Source of the DNA: an uncultured Eubacterium sp.
GTDB taxonomy: Bacteria; Bacillota; Clostridia; Lachnospirales; Lachnospiraceae
Direction of reading: 5' to 3'
Length of the DNA: 22,783 nt
Assembly: GCA_910585745.1 (NCBI GenBank)
Contig: CAJUFM010000051.1
Span: 1-22,783, forward strand
Under the pieces are notes generated by a model that did not search any database, was not told the origin of the DNA, and saw only the letters and a program-made list of their open reading frames with translations. Both the position numbers and the translations under genes were made by a program. Shown piece by piece: positions 6,164 to 14,707 of the stretch; position 1 is the first letter of the stretch, and each line of letters starts with the position of its first letter.

Positions 6164-8416
6164 ATGAGAGACTTTAAGCAGTGGGAAGGATTTTCGGGAA
6201 GACTTTGGAAGGAAGGCATTGATGTGCGTGACTTCATCCAGAATAACTACAAACCCTATGATGGCGATGAATCGTTTTTGGAGGGACCGACAGATGCCAC
6301 AGATAAGTTATGGGGCAGGCTGCAGGAACTTCAGAAGGAGGAGCGTCAAAAGGGCGGTGTACTGGATATGGATACAGAAGTGGTATCCTCACTGACTTCC
6401 CATGGTCCTGGATATATCAGCGAGGAGCTGAAAGACATGGAGCAGATCGTGGGCCTGCAGACAGATAAGCCGCTCAAACGGGCCTTTATGCCTTACGGTG
6501 GGATCCGTATGGCAGAGCAGTCCTGTACGATGTATGGCTATCAGCCCAATGAAAAGCTCCACGAGATCTTTACTGCTTATCATAAGACACACAGCGATGC
6601 GGTATTTGAGGTCTACACCCCGGAGATGAAGCGGATGCGTCACAGCAAGATCCTCACCGGATTACCAGATACCTACGGAAGGGGACGGATTGTGGGAGAT
6701 TACCGGCGTGTAGCGCTGTATGGCATCGATGCTCTGATTGAAGAGAAAGAAAAAGATTTTGCCGGCAGCGAGCGGCGCAGCATGAGGAGCAAGGATTACC
6801 GTATTCGTGAGGAGCTGGCGGAGCAGATCAAATCCCTGAAGGGAATGAAAGCGATGGCAGAGATCTATGGCTGTGATATTTCGGAGCCGGCGAAAAATGC
6901 CAAAGAAGCCTTTCAGTGGCTGTATTTTGCTTACCTGGCTGCTATCAAGACACAGAATGGCGCGGCTATGAGTGTGGGACGAGTCTCTACTTTCCTAGAC
7001 ATATATATTGAGAGAGATCTGGAAAATGGTACTTTGACAGAGAAGGAAGCACAGGAGCTGGTGGATCATATGACCATGAAGTTCCGTATGGTCAAATTTG
7101 CCCGTATTGAATCCTACAACCAGCTTTTCTCCGGTGATCCTGTATGGGCTACCCTGGATGTGGGCGGTATCGGCATGGATGGGCGCTCCCAGGTGACAAA
7201 GACCTGCTTCCGTTTCCTCCACACTCTGGAAAATATGGGGCCTTCCCCGGAGCCGAATCTGACGGTGCTCTATTCCTCTCATTTGCCGGAGACATTTAAG
7301 AAATATGCTTCCTATATTTCCATCAAGACAAGCTCGGTACAGTATGAAAATGATGATGTGATGCGTCCGGTATGGGGTGATGATTATGCGGTGTGTTGCT
7401 GTGTATCAGCGACGGAGACAGGAAAAGAGATTCAGTTTTTTGGGGCGAGAGCTAATCTTGCCAAATGTCTTCTGTATGCCATCAACGGCGGCATTGACGA
7501 GAAAAATAAGACGCAGGTGGGGCCAAAATACCGTCCCATCACCTCAGAATACCTGGATTATGAGGAAGTGATGGAAAAATATGAGGAGATGATGACATGG
7601 CTGGCACAGACCTATGTAGAAACTCTGAATATGATTCATTACATGCACGATAAATACTATTATGAGGCGTCCCAGATGGCACTGATCGATACGGATGTGC
7701 GCCGTACCTTTGCCACCGGCATTGCCGGTTTCTCCCATGTGGTAGATTCCCTCTGTGCCATTAAGTATGCAAAGGTGAAGGTGATCCGGGACGAGGAGGG
7801 GCTGGCTGTAGATTATGAGACGGAGGGAGATTTTCCGAAATACGGAAATGACGATCCCAGGGCAGATGAGGTGGCAGTCTGGCTACTGCGTACCTTTATG
7901 GGTAAGATCCGCAACTGTCATACTTACCGGGATTCGGAGCCCACGACTTCGATCCTCACCATTACTTCCAATGTGGTATATGGCAAGGCCACCGGTTCCC
8001 TTCCTGACGGAAGAAAGGCGGGAGAACCGCTGGCACCGGGCGCCAACCCATCCTATGGTGCAGAGCAGAATGGCTTGCTGGCCTCACTGAACTCTGTGGC
8101 GAAACTTCCCTATGAAGAGGCGCTGGACGGCATCTCCAACACCCAGACCATCAATCCGGGAGCTCTGGGGAATACTGAGGAGGAGCGGGTGAAAAACCTC
8201 GTTCAGGTGCTGGACGGATATTTTGACCAGGGAGCCCACCATTTGAATGTCAATGTTTTTGGCAAGGAGAAGCTGATGGATGCCATGGAACATCCGGAGA
8301 AGGAAGAGTATGCGAATTTTACGATCCGAGTATCTGGTTATGCCGTAAAATTCATTGATCTGACCAGAGAGCAGCAACTGGATGTGATTTCCAGAACCTG
8401 CCACGAAAGGATGTAA
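6164..8416 (+). CDS. pflB: pyruvate formate-lyase, glycyl radical enzyme
   Basis: It converts pyruvate and CoA to acetyl-CoA and formate, the central anaerobic route to acetyl-CoA. The 750-residue product has the active-site Cys pair, here Cys412-Cys413 in DYAVCCCVS, with an extra Cys411 before it. It also has the conserved QFFGARANLAK segment and the C-terminal radical loop RVSGYAVKF with Gly725 as the radical carrier. The CC active site and overall similarity favour true pyruvate formate-lyase over diol or choline lyases. ATG 6164 follows GGAGG at 6155-6159. The ATG at 6152 would include that site. It is followed 4 bases later by its activase and is oxygen-sensitive by family. Confidence 0.95.
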   Translation: MRDFKQWEGFSGRLWKEGIDVRDFIQNNYKPYDGDESFLEGPTDATDKLWGRLQELQKEERQKGGVLDMDTEVVSSLTSHGPGYISEELKDMEQIVGLQTDKPLKRAFMPYGGIRMAEQSCTMYGYQPNEKLHEIFTAYHKTHSDAVFEVYTPEMKRMRHSKILTGLPDTYGRGRIVGDYRRVALYGIDALIEEKEKDFAGSERRSMRSKDYRIREELAEQIKSLKGMKAMAEIYGCDISEPAKNAKEAFQWLYFAYLAAIKTQNGAAMSVGRVSTFLDIYIERDLENGTLTEKEAQELVDHMTMKFRMVKFARIESYNQLFSGDPVWATLDVGGIGMDGRSQVTKTCFRFLHTLENMGPSPEPNLTVLYSSHLPETFKKYASYISIKTSSVQYENDDVMRPVWGDDYAVCCCVSATETGKEIQFFGARANLAKCLLYAINGGIDEKNKTQVGPKYRPITSEYLDYEEVMEKYEEMMTWLAQTYVETLNMIHYMHDKYYYEASQMALIDTDVRRTFATGIAGFSHVVDSLCAIKYAKVKVIRDEEGLAVDYETEGDFPKYGNDDPRADEVAVWLLRTFMGKIRNCHTYRDSEPTTSILTITSNVVYGKATGSLPDGRKAGEPLAPGANPSYGAEQNGLLASLNSVAKLPYEEALDGISNTQTINPGALGNTEEERVKNLVQVLDGYFDQGAHHLNVNVFGKEKLMDAMEHPEKEEYANFTIRVSGYAVKFIDLTREQQLDVISRTCHERM

Positions 8417-8420
8417 GAAA

Positions 8421-9158
8421 TTGGGTGAGAGAATCGGAATGGTCCATTCTCTGGAAAGCTTTGGTTCTGCCGACGGACCAGGCGTCCGGTATGTCATATT
8501 TCTGAGTGGCTGCCACATGCGCTGCCAGTTCTGCCACAATCCGGACACCTGGGATCTCCGTGCCGGCAGGGAATATACGGCTTCTGAATTGATTCAGACG
8601 GCTTTGAGGTACCGCTCTTACTGGGGAAGTGAGGGCGGTATTACCGTCAGTGGGGGAGAGCCTCTGCTGCAGATCGATTTTTTACTGGAGCTGTTTTCCG
8701 AAGCTAAGAAAAAGGACATTCATACCACACTGGATACCAGCGGGAATCCATTTACGAGAGAAGAACCGTTTTTTTCAAAATGGAAAGAACTGATGGAGAT
8801 CACGGATCTTGTCATGCTGGACATCAAGCATATCGATGAGGAAGGGCACCGGATCTTGACGGGGCAGTCCGGTGAGAATATTAAAGAAATGGCGAGGCTG
8901 ATGTCGGATCTGGGACAGCCCATGTGGATCCGTCATGTACTGGTGCCGGAGCGGAATGACAGGGACGAGTATCTTCAGGAGCTGGCGGCATTTATCCGGG
9001 AACTAAAGACCGTGGAGAGAGTGGAAGTTCTTCCCTATCATACCCTTGGGGTTTTTAAGTGGGGGAATTTGAGGATTCCCTATCCGTTGGAGGGGATCGA
9101 CCCTCCATCGCCGGAGAGAGTGGCTCATGCAGAGCGCATTTTGGGGATAAGGGATTGA
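8421..9158 (+). CDS. pflA: pyruvate formate-lyase activating enzyme, radical SAM
   Basis: It uses S-adenosylmethionine and a 4Fe-4S cluster to place the glycyl radical on PflB. The 245-residue product has the radical SAM motif CHMRCQFC (Cys31, Cys35, Cys38), the preceding SFGSADGPGVRY typical of PflA, and the SAM-binding GGEP-like SGGEPLLQ further on. There is no second ferredoxin-like domain, as expected for the PFL activase itself. The start is probably TTG 8421, which restores the conserved GERIGMVHS lead. The first ATG (8439) would cut it. The 4-base gap to pflB indicates translational coupling. Confidence 0.92.
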   Translation: MGERIGMVHSLESFGSADGPGVRYVIFLSGCHMRCQFCHNPDTWDLRAGREYTASELIQTALRYRSYWGSEGGITVSGGEPLLQIDFLLELFSEAKKKDIHTTLDTSGNPFTREEPFFSKWKELMEITDLVMLDIKHIDEEGHRILTGQSGENIKEMARLMSDLGQPMWIRHVLVPERNDRDEYLQELAAFIRELKTVERVEVLPYHTLGVFKWGNLRIPYPLEGIDPPSPERVAHAERILGIRD

Positions 9159-9215
9159 GACAGACACTGTCAGGCTGTCAGAAATCATGTGCTAAGAAGC
9201 AGGAAGGGGATTCTC

Positions 9216-9482
9216 ATGAAGAAAAAAATAGTTCAGGTAATGGCTGTATTGGGGGGGATCCTGGTGATAGCAGGACTTTATTTTACGATGGTGAAAGCGG
9301 GGCTCCCCTATCAGGATCCCACACCAGAAATGGTGGCGCAGTATGAGCGGGACATGGGCATCGGTATGGTTTTGCTGCTGGCAGGTCTGGGGATCGGGAT
9401 CTTCTGCTTTGTTTATACAGTGATTTGTTTTTTGAGGAAAAAAACAAAGAGCGGCGCCATTAATTTTTTTAAAAAATGTTGA
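9216..9482 (+). CDS. small two-helix membrane protein, unknown function
   Basis: An 88-residue product with two predicted membrane helices (about residues 5-25 and 48-73), a short loop containing PYQDPTPEMVAQYERD, and a Lys-rich tail. No family is recognised. The start ATG 9216 has a GGAAGGGG-like ribosome site nearby. It follows pflA by 57 bases with no strong terminator between, so it may be transcribed with pflBA. Its stop codon overlaps the -35 box of the glyS promoter. Confidence 0.65.
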   Translation: MKKKIVQVMAVLGGILVIAGLYFTMVKAGLPYQDPTPEMVAQYERDMGIGMVLLLAGLGIGIFCFVYTVICFLRKKTKSGAINFFKKC

Positions 9483-9507
9483 AATCTAAATCAAACAATA
9501 GTAAAAT
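9479..9507 (+). promoter_or_regulatory. promoter of glyS
   Basis: TTGAAA (9479-9484), an exact 17-bp spacer and TAAAAT (9502-9507). The predicted transcript starts about 35 bases before glyS. This leaves no room for a T-box leader, so glyS is not under tRNA-sensing control at this site. Confidence 0.7.
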
Positions 9508-9547
9508 AGCATACATATACGATAATAAGTAGGAAAGGACGACGATT

Positions 9548-10936
9548 ATGGAAAAGACAATGGACAAAATTGTGGCACTTGCCAAAGGACGTGGTTTCAT
9601 CTATCCGGGTTCGGAGATCTATGGCGGACTGGCGAATACATGGGATTATGGAAATCTTGGAGTGGAGCTGAAAAACAACGTAAAAAAGGCATGGTGGCAG
9701 AAGTTTATCCAGGAGAATAAATATAATGTCGGTGTGGACTGTGCAATCCTAATGAATCCGCAGACATGGGTGGCTTCTGGTCATCTGGGCGGTTTTTCAG
9801 ATCCGCTGATGGACTGTAAAGAGTGCCATGAGAGATTTCGCGCAGATCAGCTGATTGAAAATTTTGCAGAGGAAAATGGCATTGAGCTGGATGGCTCTGT
9901 GGATGGCTGGGACAATGCAAAAATGGAACAGTTTATCCAGGATAAAGCGGTGCCGTGTCCCACCTGTGGAAAACACAATTTTACGGAGATACGGCAGTTT
10001 AACCTGATGTTTAAGACCTTCCAGGGTGTGACAGAGGATGCAAAAAATACGGTATATCTCCGCCCGGAGACGGCGCAGGGAATCTTTGTGAATTTCAAAA
10101 ACGTACAGAGAACTTCCAGAAAAAAAGTGCCTTTCGGCATCGGCCAGATCGGAAAATCTTTCCGGAATGAGATCACACCGGGGAACTTTACCTTCCGTAC
10201 CCGTGAGTTTGAGCAGATGGAGCTGGAGTTCTTTTGTGTACCAGATACCGACCTGGAGTGGTTCTCCTACTGGAAAGAATTCTGTATCAAATGGCTGCAG
10301 GATCTGGGCATCAAAGAGGAGGAAATGCGGGTTCGCGACCATGACAAAGAGGAGCTTTCCTTCTACAGCAAAGCTACCAGTGATATCGAGTTTTTATTCC
10401 CCTTTGGATGGGGTGAGCTCTGGGGCATCGCAGACCGTACTGATTATGACCTGACCCAGCACCAGAACACCTCTGGCGAGGATATGAGCTATTTTGATGA
10501 CGAGCGGAAGGATAAATACATACCCTATGTCATTGAGCCCTCCCTGGGTGCAGACCGTGTTACCCTTGCTTTTCTCTGCAGTGCCTATGATGAGGAAGAA
10601 CTGGAGGGCGGTGATATGCGTACAGTTATGCATTTCCATCCGGCTCTGGCTCCGGTGAAGATCGGCGTGCTGCCACTGTCTAAAAAACTGGGCGTGGGGG
10701 CAGAAAAGGTATTTGAAGAGCTGAGTAAATACTACAACTGTGAGTATGATGACCGTGGAAATATCGGCAAACGTTACCGCCGTCAGGATGAGATCGGAAC
10801 CCCCTTCTGCATTACCTATGATTTTGATTCGGAAGAGGACGGGATGGTAACCGTGCGCGACCGTGATACCATGGAGCAGGAAAGGATTAAGATCGCAGAT
10901 CTGAAAACTTATTTCGAGGATAAATTTACTTTCTAA
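9548..10936 (+). CDS. glyS: glycyl-tRNA synthetase, single-chain type
   Basis: It charges tRNA-Gly with glycine. The 462-residue product is the homodimeric one-chain class II form, not the alpha/beta two-gene form. It begins with the characteristic GRGFIYPGSEIYGGLANTWD. A split zinc ribbon is visible: Cys90 and Cys93 (CKEC), then Cys137 and Cys140 (CPTC). The substrate motif LRPETAQGIF (171-180), motif 2 around FRNEITPG and FTFRTREFEQMELEFF, and motif 3 around GADRVTLAFL follow. A C-terminal anticodon-binding domain completes it. The ribosome site AGGA at 9532-9537 precedes ATG 9548. Confidence 0.95.
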   Translation: MEKTMDKIVALAKGRGFIYPGSEIYGGLANTWDYGNLGVELKNNVKKAWWQKFIQENKYNVGVDCAILMNPQTWVASGHLGGFSDPLMDCKECHERFRADQLIENFAEENGIELDGSVDGWDNAKMEQFIQDKAVPCPTCGKHNFTEIRQFNLMFKTFQGVTEDAKNTVYLRPETAQGIFVNFKNVQRTSRKKVPFGIGQIGKSFRNEITPGNFTFRTREFEQMELEFFCVPDTDLEWFSYWKEFCIKWLQDLGIKEEEMRVRDHDKEELSFYSKATSDIEFLFPFGWGELWGIADRTDYDLTQHQNTSGEDMSYFDDERKDKYIPYVIEPSLGADRVTLAFLCSAYDEEELEGGDMRTVMHFHPALAPVKIGVLPLSKKLGVGAEKVFEELSKYYNCEYDDRGNIGKRYRRQDEIGTPFCITYDFDSEEDGMVTVRDRDTMEQERIKIADLKTYFEDKFTF

Positions 10937-11014
10937 ACATAAAAGCTTTGGATTTTCTTTCAGTGCAGCGGCGATGATAAGGGGATCCGATGCTTTGTTT
11001 TTCAGGAGGATAGG

Positions 11015-12502
11015 ATGCAGGATACGGATGTCTCCCGCGATGGGAAAGAAATGGATAAAAAATACCCTTTTGGATTTCTTGTGTTTATAAATCTTGCCAT
11101 ACTGCCGGTCTGCTTTGTGCTGGATGTCATATTTGTGGATCTTAATGATTATGTGATTCTGGTCCCCATTTATCTTCAGCTGGTGCAGGTGTGGATGAAT
11201 TATTTATATACCCATGGGGGGAGACGTATGCTGCTGCTGGATGGGATCTCCTTTTTGGTGGCAGCATTTGGAGTTTGGATGATGATTCAGAACTATGACT
11301 ATATATACAGCAATTATCCGGCGAGAGAAGTTCCTGTCGTATCGGTTTATGTTGTGCTGCCCTGGCTTGTTTTTGAATTCATTATGATTGCTGTTATACA
11401 GCTCCGGTACTACCAGATCAAAAGAAAGAAACTGTTATATGGGATCCTGCTGGCAGGGATCTTTGGTTTTCTCTGCTTTGGTGGAGCGTATTTGTATGCC
11501 CTTTTTGGTTCTTTTCCTTATGAAGGTGCATCCGTGTATGTATATGACGGTCAGGTGATCGAAGATCATGGCAATTATGAGGCATATATTACATTGTCTA
11601 AAAAGGTTGTTATGCGCGACAGGGGAAAGAAACTATTCACTCTCACCAAGAAGGATATGGGACTCTGGCCAGAGCAGATCGCCCTGGGAGATGAATATTT
11701 TTATGTATGTGGCAGGAATGGGGAGTGGGAGAGTGAGATTATTAAGCTGGACTATAAATCCCGGATCATATCAAGAAAAAAAATGAAAACTGAAACGGAG
11801 TCTCTTGTGTGCCGGGAAGGAGTGCTGTATATCGGGAGCGGGATCGACACAGGGACGACGGAGGGATCCTATGTGGATCACTATCTGGCAGAAGAGGATT
11901 TTGAAACAGGAGAACCGAAAGCCTGTGAAGCGGATGCCCAGGGAATATTCCGCCTGGGAAATACCGTTCTCTATGATCATGGCTACAGGGGCTTTTCGAC
12001 AAATCCAAGGATTCCGCAGCACTCTGGGTGCGATCATTATTACATATATTCCTATGAGGATGAGTACACCACCCGGTGGGCCAGGATGGTAAAAGACAGA
12101 CTGGAGGAAGAAGGGCTGCTGAACCGGTATCATATGTCAGTCAATGAGTATCAGCAGGGAAAAAGGATATTCGGGATTATAAACGTGTATGCATCATCCT
12201 TTATGGGAGTGCCTAATATCGTTCATAAGACAGGCATCTCTTACCAGATCGATTGTGAAAGAGAGACCATAGAGGACTGGAAGGACTGGGGGGATGTCTG
12301 GATGATCCGGAATTCCGCAGACTGTGTGGTATACCAGGATAAGATTCAGATCATGCGGGAGAACCTTCTTATGGGAGAGAAGGAATGTCTGGCGGAATGT
12401 GAAGATGACAGGGGAACTTCCTATGAAATATGTGGTGATCATCTGGGATATTACGAGGGGGAAAAGAGAATATGGGTGAGATGGAATAAAGATACTTTTT
12501 AA
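11015..12502 (+). CDS. membrane protein with five helices and a large extracytoplasmic-type domain
   Basis: A 495-residue product with predicted membrane helices near residues 19-41, 46-66, 72-91, 109-130 and 139-164, then about 330 residues of soluble protein rich in Tyr, Trp, Gly and acidic residues. The soluble part contains repeating short strands (for example ALGDEYFYVCGRNGEWESEI and EGVLYIGSGIDTG), which suggests a beta-propeller-like fold. With five helices the soluble domain would lie opposite the N-terminus. No family is recognised. The start ATG 11015 has a fine ribosome site (AGGAGG). The gene is probably its own unit, since the next strong promoter starts 17 bases after its stop. 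Confidence 0.7.
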   Translation: MQDTDVSRDGKEMDKKYPFGFLVFINLAILPVCFVLDVIFVDLNDYVILVPIYLQLVQVWMNYLYTHGGRRMLLLDGISFLVAAFGVWMMIQNYDYIYSNYPAREVPVVSVYVVLPWLVFEFIMIAVIQLRYYQIKRKKLLYGILLAGIFGFLCFGGAYLYALFGSFPYEGASVYVYDGQVIEDHGNYEAYITLSKKVVMRDRGKKLFTLTKKDMGLWPEQIALGDEYFYVCGRNGEWESEIIKLDYKSRIISRKKMKTETESLVCREGVLYIGSGIDTGTTEGSYVDHYLAEEDFETGEPKACEADAQGIFRLGNTVLYDHGYRGFSTNPRIPQHSGCDHYYIYSYEDEYTTRWARMVKDRLEEEGLLNRYHMSVNEYQQGKRIFGIINVYASSFMGVPNIVHKTGISYQIDCERETIEDWKDWGDVWMIRNSADCVVYQDKIQIMRENLLMGEKECLAECEDDRGTSYEICGDHLGYYEGEKRIWVRWNKDTF

Positions 12503-12518
12503 TAATATGAAAAAATAC

Positions 12519-12547
12519 TTGCAATAAATTTGTAACTATGATAGGAT
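12519..12547 (+). promoter_or_regulatory. promoter of the leader ORF and twin ABC exporters
   Basis: TTGCAA (12519-12524), a 17-bp spacer and TAGGAT (12542-12547). Transcription would begin near 12554, about 39 nt ahead of the leader ORF. No other promoter is evident before the exporter genes, so their expression should depend on passing the terminator at 12747-12784. Confidence 0.65.
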
Positions 12548-12578
12548 AATAACCACGATAACAAAATAAAAATTAGAA

Positions 12579-12759
12579 AGGAGGTGGACGATATGATCAG
12601 AACAATAAAAACAACAAATCATGCTCATTTGACAAATGGCACAACTTTTATCAGAAATCTTATCGTCCAGCCTCCTGTTACCAGGGCTTAGCGGGGAGAG
12701 AATTTTTCTTTGCTTTGTAAATAAATAGAAGAGCTTGGACGTAATGACGGGATTTCTGA
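12579..12759 (+). promoter_or_regulatory. attenuator: competing stems A:B and B:C around the leader ORF
   Basis: Arm A (12579-12592, the ribosome site and spacer AGGAGGTGGACGAT) pairs with arm B (12662-12676, ATCGTCCAGCCTCCT). This makes 14 bp with one bulged G, plus 12593-12661 and a 3-bp extension that also closes the start codon. Arm B can instead pair with arm C: TCAGAAATC (12651-12659) with GATTTCTGA (12751-12759), and CGTCCA (12664-12669) with TGGACG (12736-12741). Arm C is also the 5' arm of the terminator, whose 3' arm repeats ATCAGAAATC. So A:B favours termination and B:C prevents it, the 1:2, 2:3, 3:4 logic of ribosome-mediated attenuators. Confidence 0.75.
12593..12691 (+). CDS. 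32-residue leader peptide ORF of the ABC exporter operon
   Basis: ATG 12593 follows the excellent ribosome site AAAGGAGGTG (12577-12586, 6-nt spacing) and ends at TAG 12689-12691. The product begins MIRTIKTTNHAHLTNG and ends IVQPPVTRA. It has seven Thr, no Cys and no Ser, and no hydrophobic signal sequence. The ORF is embedded in an RNA with mutually exclusive folds and is followed by a terminator and two exporter genes, so the simplest reading is a regulatory leader peptide whose translation controls readthrough. The Pro-Pro pair near the end could slow ribosomes. The alternative is that it is itself a peptide secreted by the exporters. No peptide-modifying enzyme lies nearby. Confidence 0.75.
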   Translation: MIRTIKTTNHAHLTNGTTFIRNLIVQPPVTRA

Positions 12760-12784
12760 GGAATATCAGAAATCCCGTTTTTCT
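12747..12784 (+). terminator. strong intrinsic terminator before the exporter genes
   Basis: ACGGGATTTCTGA (12747-12759) pairs perfectly over 13 bp with TCAGAAATCCCGT (12766-12778) around a 6-nt loop, followed by TTTTTCTATTT. It lies 55 bases after the leader ORF and 70 before the first exporter gene, the position expected for regulated readthrough. Confidence 0.9.
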
Positions 12785-12853
12785 ATTTATGCAAGATAAA
12801 GTCAAATAATATGTTTGTTGTACAGACATCATTTGCAGAGAGAGGAGAGAACA

Positions 12854-14707
12854 ATGAGCAAGAAGTCAGAGAAAGACAAAAGACTTGGGTTTTGGGAAAC
12901 ATTAAAAAATAATTTTTATGCTCTGGGGTTTGTGTGGTCCATGAGTAAAAGTTATGTGATCCATGCATTTTTTAGCAATGCTATCGGTTATTTTATCTGG
13001 GTGTTTTACAGTGCCTATTTTATCCGTTATATCATTCAGGCAGTGACAGAAGGCGGGACTGTTTCCACAGTGTATTTTTATATCGGTATGGTGTCAATGC
13101 TTATGTGTGTGCTCATACTTTATGACAGATATGTGGACCGGGTGGTGAGACCCCTCAAAGAGGTGGAACTGTATCAGAGAATGTATTCGGTATTTTACCA
13201 TAAGGCGGAAAATGTAGAGCTGGAGTGTTTTGAGGATACAGAGTTTTACAACCGCTATACCATGGCGGTGGACCAGGCATGTGAGAAGATGACGAAAATC
13301 GTCTGGGAGATGACTAACATCATCTGTGCTGCTGTTGCAGGGATCTCTACTTATGTACTAATGTACCGGATGGATCCCAGAATGCTGTTGTTTGTATTGT
13401 CACCCATCGTGGGATCTTTTGTATTTGGGACGATAATGAATAAGCTGAATTTTGCAATATACCGCGAGGTGACGCCGGATAACCGGAAGACAGAGTATGT
13501 AAACCGGGTGATGTATCTGGGGGAATATGCAAAAGAAATGCGGCTTTCTAATATATTCCAGGTACTGAAGCGCACCTATGAGGAAGCAGTGGCACACCGG
13601 ATCCAGGTGGTGAAATCTTACATAAGCAGACTGATCCCCAGCGCGTTTCTGCAGTTTTATTTGTCTTATATCATTATTTTTGAGGGCCTTTTGCTGTATG
13701 GAGCCTATCAGACAATGGTGGTACACCGGCTGAGCCTGGCGGATCTGTCAATCCTGTCCAGTATGATGGTGACCGCGTCATGGATCCTTGTGCGCATTGG
13801 CAACTCCATGATGTCCTGCAGCCAGAATGGGATGTTTGTATACAATATACGAACTTTTATGTCCTACGAAGAGAAGATTCCGGAGGATGCCAAGGGAGAT
13901 CTGCCGGACCGGGAGATTAAAAGTATCGAATTTTGTCACGTATCTTTTTCCTACCGGGGAGGAAAAGAGGTGATTCACGATCTTTCATTCAAGATTGGAA
14001 AGAATGAATCTGTGGCGCTAGTAGGGCACAATGGAGCTGGCAAAACCACGATCCTAAAATTGTTGTTCCGTCTCTATGACCCGGATGCGGGGGAGATCCT
14101 TGTGAATGGCAGGGATATCAGAGAGTATGATCTGGAGGCATATCGGAATTTATTTGCGGCGGCATTCCAGGATTATAAGATTTTTGCCTACAGTGTCATG
14201 GATAATGTCCTGATGGAACGTCAGGTGGAGGATCCGGAAACTGTGACTGTGGAGGCATTGAAGCGGGCAGGGGTTTATGAGAAGGTGATGAGCCTTCCCC
14301 AGGGAATCCACACGATGCTGACCAAAGAATTTGAGGAGGAGGGGGCGGTACTCTCCGGCGGTGAGTACCAGAAGATCGTCGTGGCAAGGGCTTTTGCCAA
14401 CCCAGCACCAGTCAAGGTGTTTGATGAGCCATCCAGCGCCCTGGATCCCATCGCCGAATACGATCTGTTTCAGGCAATCCTGGAAGAGAGCCGGGATCAT
14501 ATCATGTTTTTTATCTCTCACCGACTGTCTTCGGTAAAGGATGCGGATATGGTATATATGCTGGAAGAGGGACGCCTGATTGAGCAGGGGACCCATGAGG
14601 AGCTGATGGGGCAGAATGAGAAATATGCCCGGATGTACCAGATGCAGGCGAAGAATTATCAGCCGGAGGAATCAGATTTGGAGGTGGAATGGGATGCGAT
14701 CGGATAA
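12854..14707 (+). CDS. ABC exporter half-transporter, NisT-like (first of a pair)
   Basis: A 617-residue fused permease-ATPase that should act in the membrane as an exporter, probably paired with the next gene product. Six helices are predicted near residues 34-57, 72-90, 152-171, 176-194, 261-285 and 295-316. The ATPase has Walker A GHNGAGKTT (Lys397), signature LSGGEYQK (500-507), Walker B FDEPSSALDP (Asp524, Glu525) and H-loop His556, so the site looks active. The DEPSSALDPIAEY pattern recalls lantibiotic exporters of the NisT/SpaT group. There is no C39 peptidase domain. ATG 12854 follows GAGAGGAG. Upstream in-frame starts lack a ribosome site. Substrate unknown: peptide or drug. Confidence 0.88.
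   Translation: MSKKSEKDKRLGFWETLKNNFYALGFVWSMSKSYVIHAFFSNAIGYFIWVFYSAYFIRYIIQAVTEGGTVSTVYFYIGMVSMLMCVLILYDRYVDRVVRPLKEVELYQRMYSVFYHKAENVELECFEDTEFYNRYTMAVDQACEKMTKIVWEMTNIICAAVAGISTYVLMYRMDPRMLLFVLSPIVGSFVFGTIMNKLNFAIYREVTPDNRKTEYVNRVMYLGEYAKEMRLSNIFQVLKRTYEEAVAHRIQVVKSYISRLIPSAFLQFYLSYIIIFEGLLLYGAYQTMVVHRLSLADLSILSSMMVTASWILVRIGNSMMSCSQNGMFVYNIRTFMSYEEKIPEDAKGDLPDREIKSIEFCHVSFSYRGGKEVIHDLSFKIGKNESVALVGHNGAGKTTILKLLFRLYDPDAGEILVNGRDIREYDLEAYRNLFAAAFQDYKIFAYSVMDNVLMERQVEDPETVTVEALKRAGVYEKVMSLPQGIHTMLTKEFEEEGAVLSGGEYQKIVVARAFANPAPVKVFDEPSSALDPIAEYDLFQAILEESRDHIMFFISHRLSSVKDADMVYMLEEGRLIEQGTHEELMGQNEKYARMYQMQAKNYQPEESDLEVEWDAIG

Noticed and set aside
9483..9547. T-box leader before glyS
   Set aside because: Only 65 bases separate the genes and the predicted promoter leaves about 35 nt of leader, far too short for a T-box.
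12593..12691. Leader ORF as a lanthipeptide or other thioether-bridged precursor
   Set aside because: The product has no Cys and no Ser, and no lanthionine or radical SAM maturase lies in the window apart from pflA.
14616..14693. Longer N-terminus for the second NisT-like exporter
   Set aside because: The 26 extra residues are Arg/Cys-rich shadow coding of the upstream gene, and GGAGGTGG points to ATG 14694.
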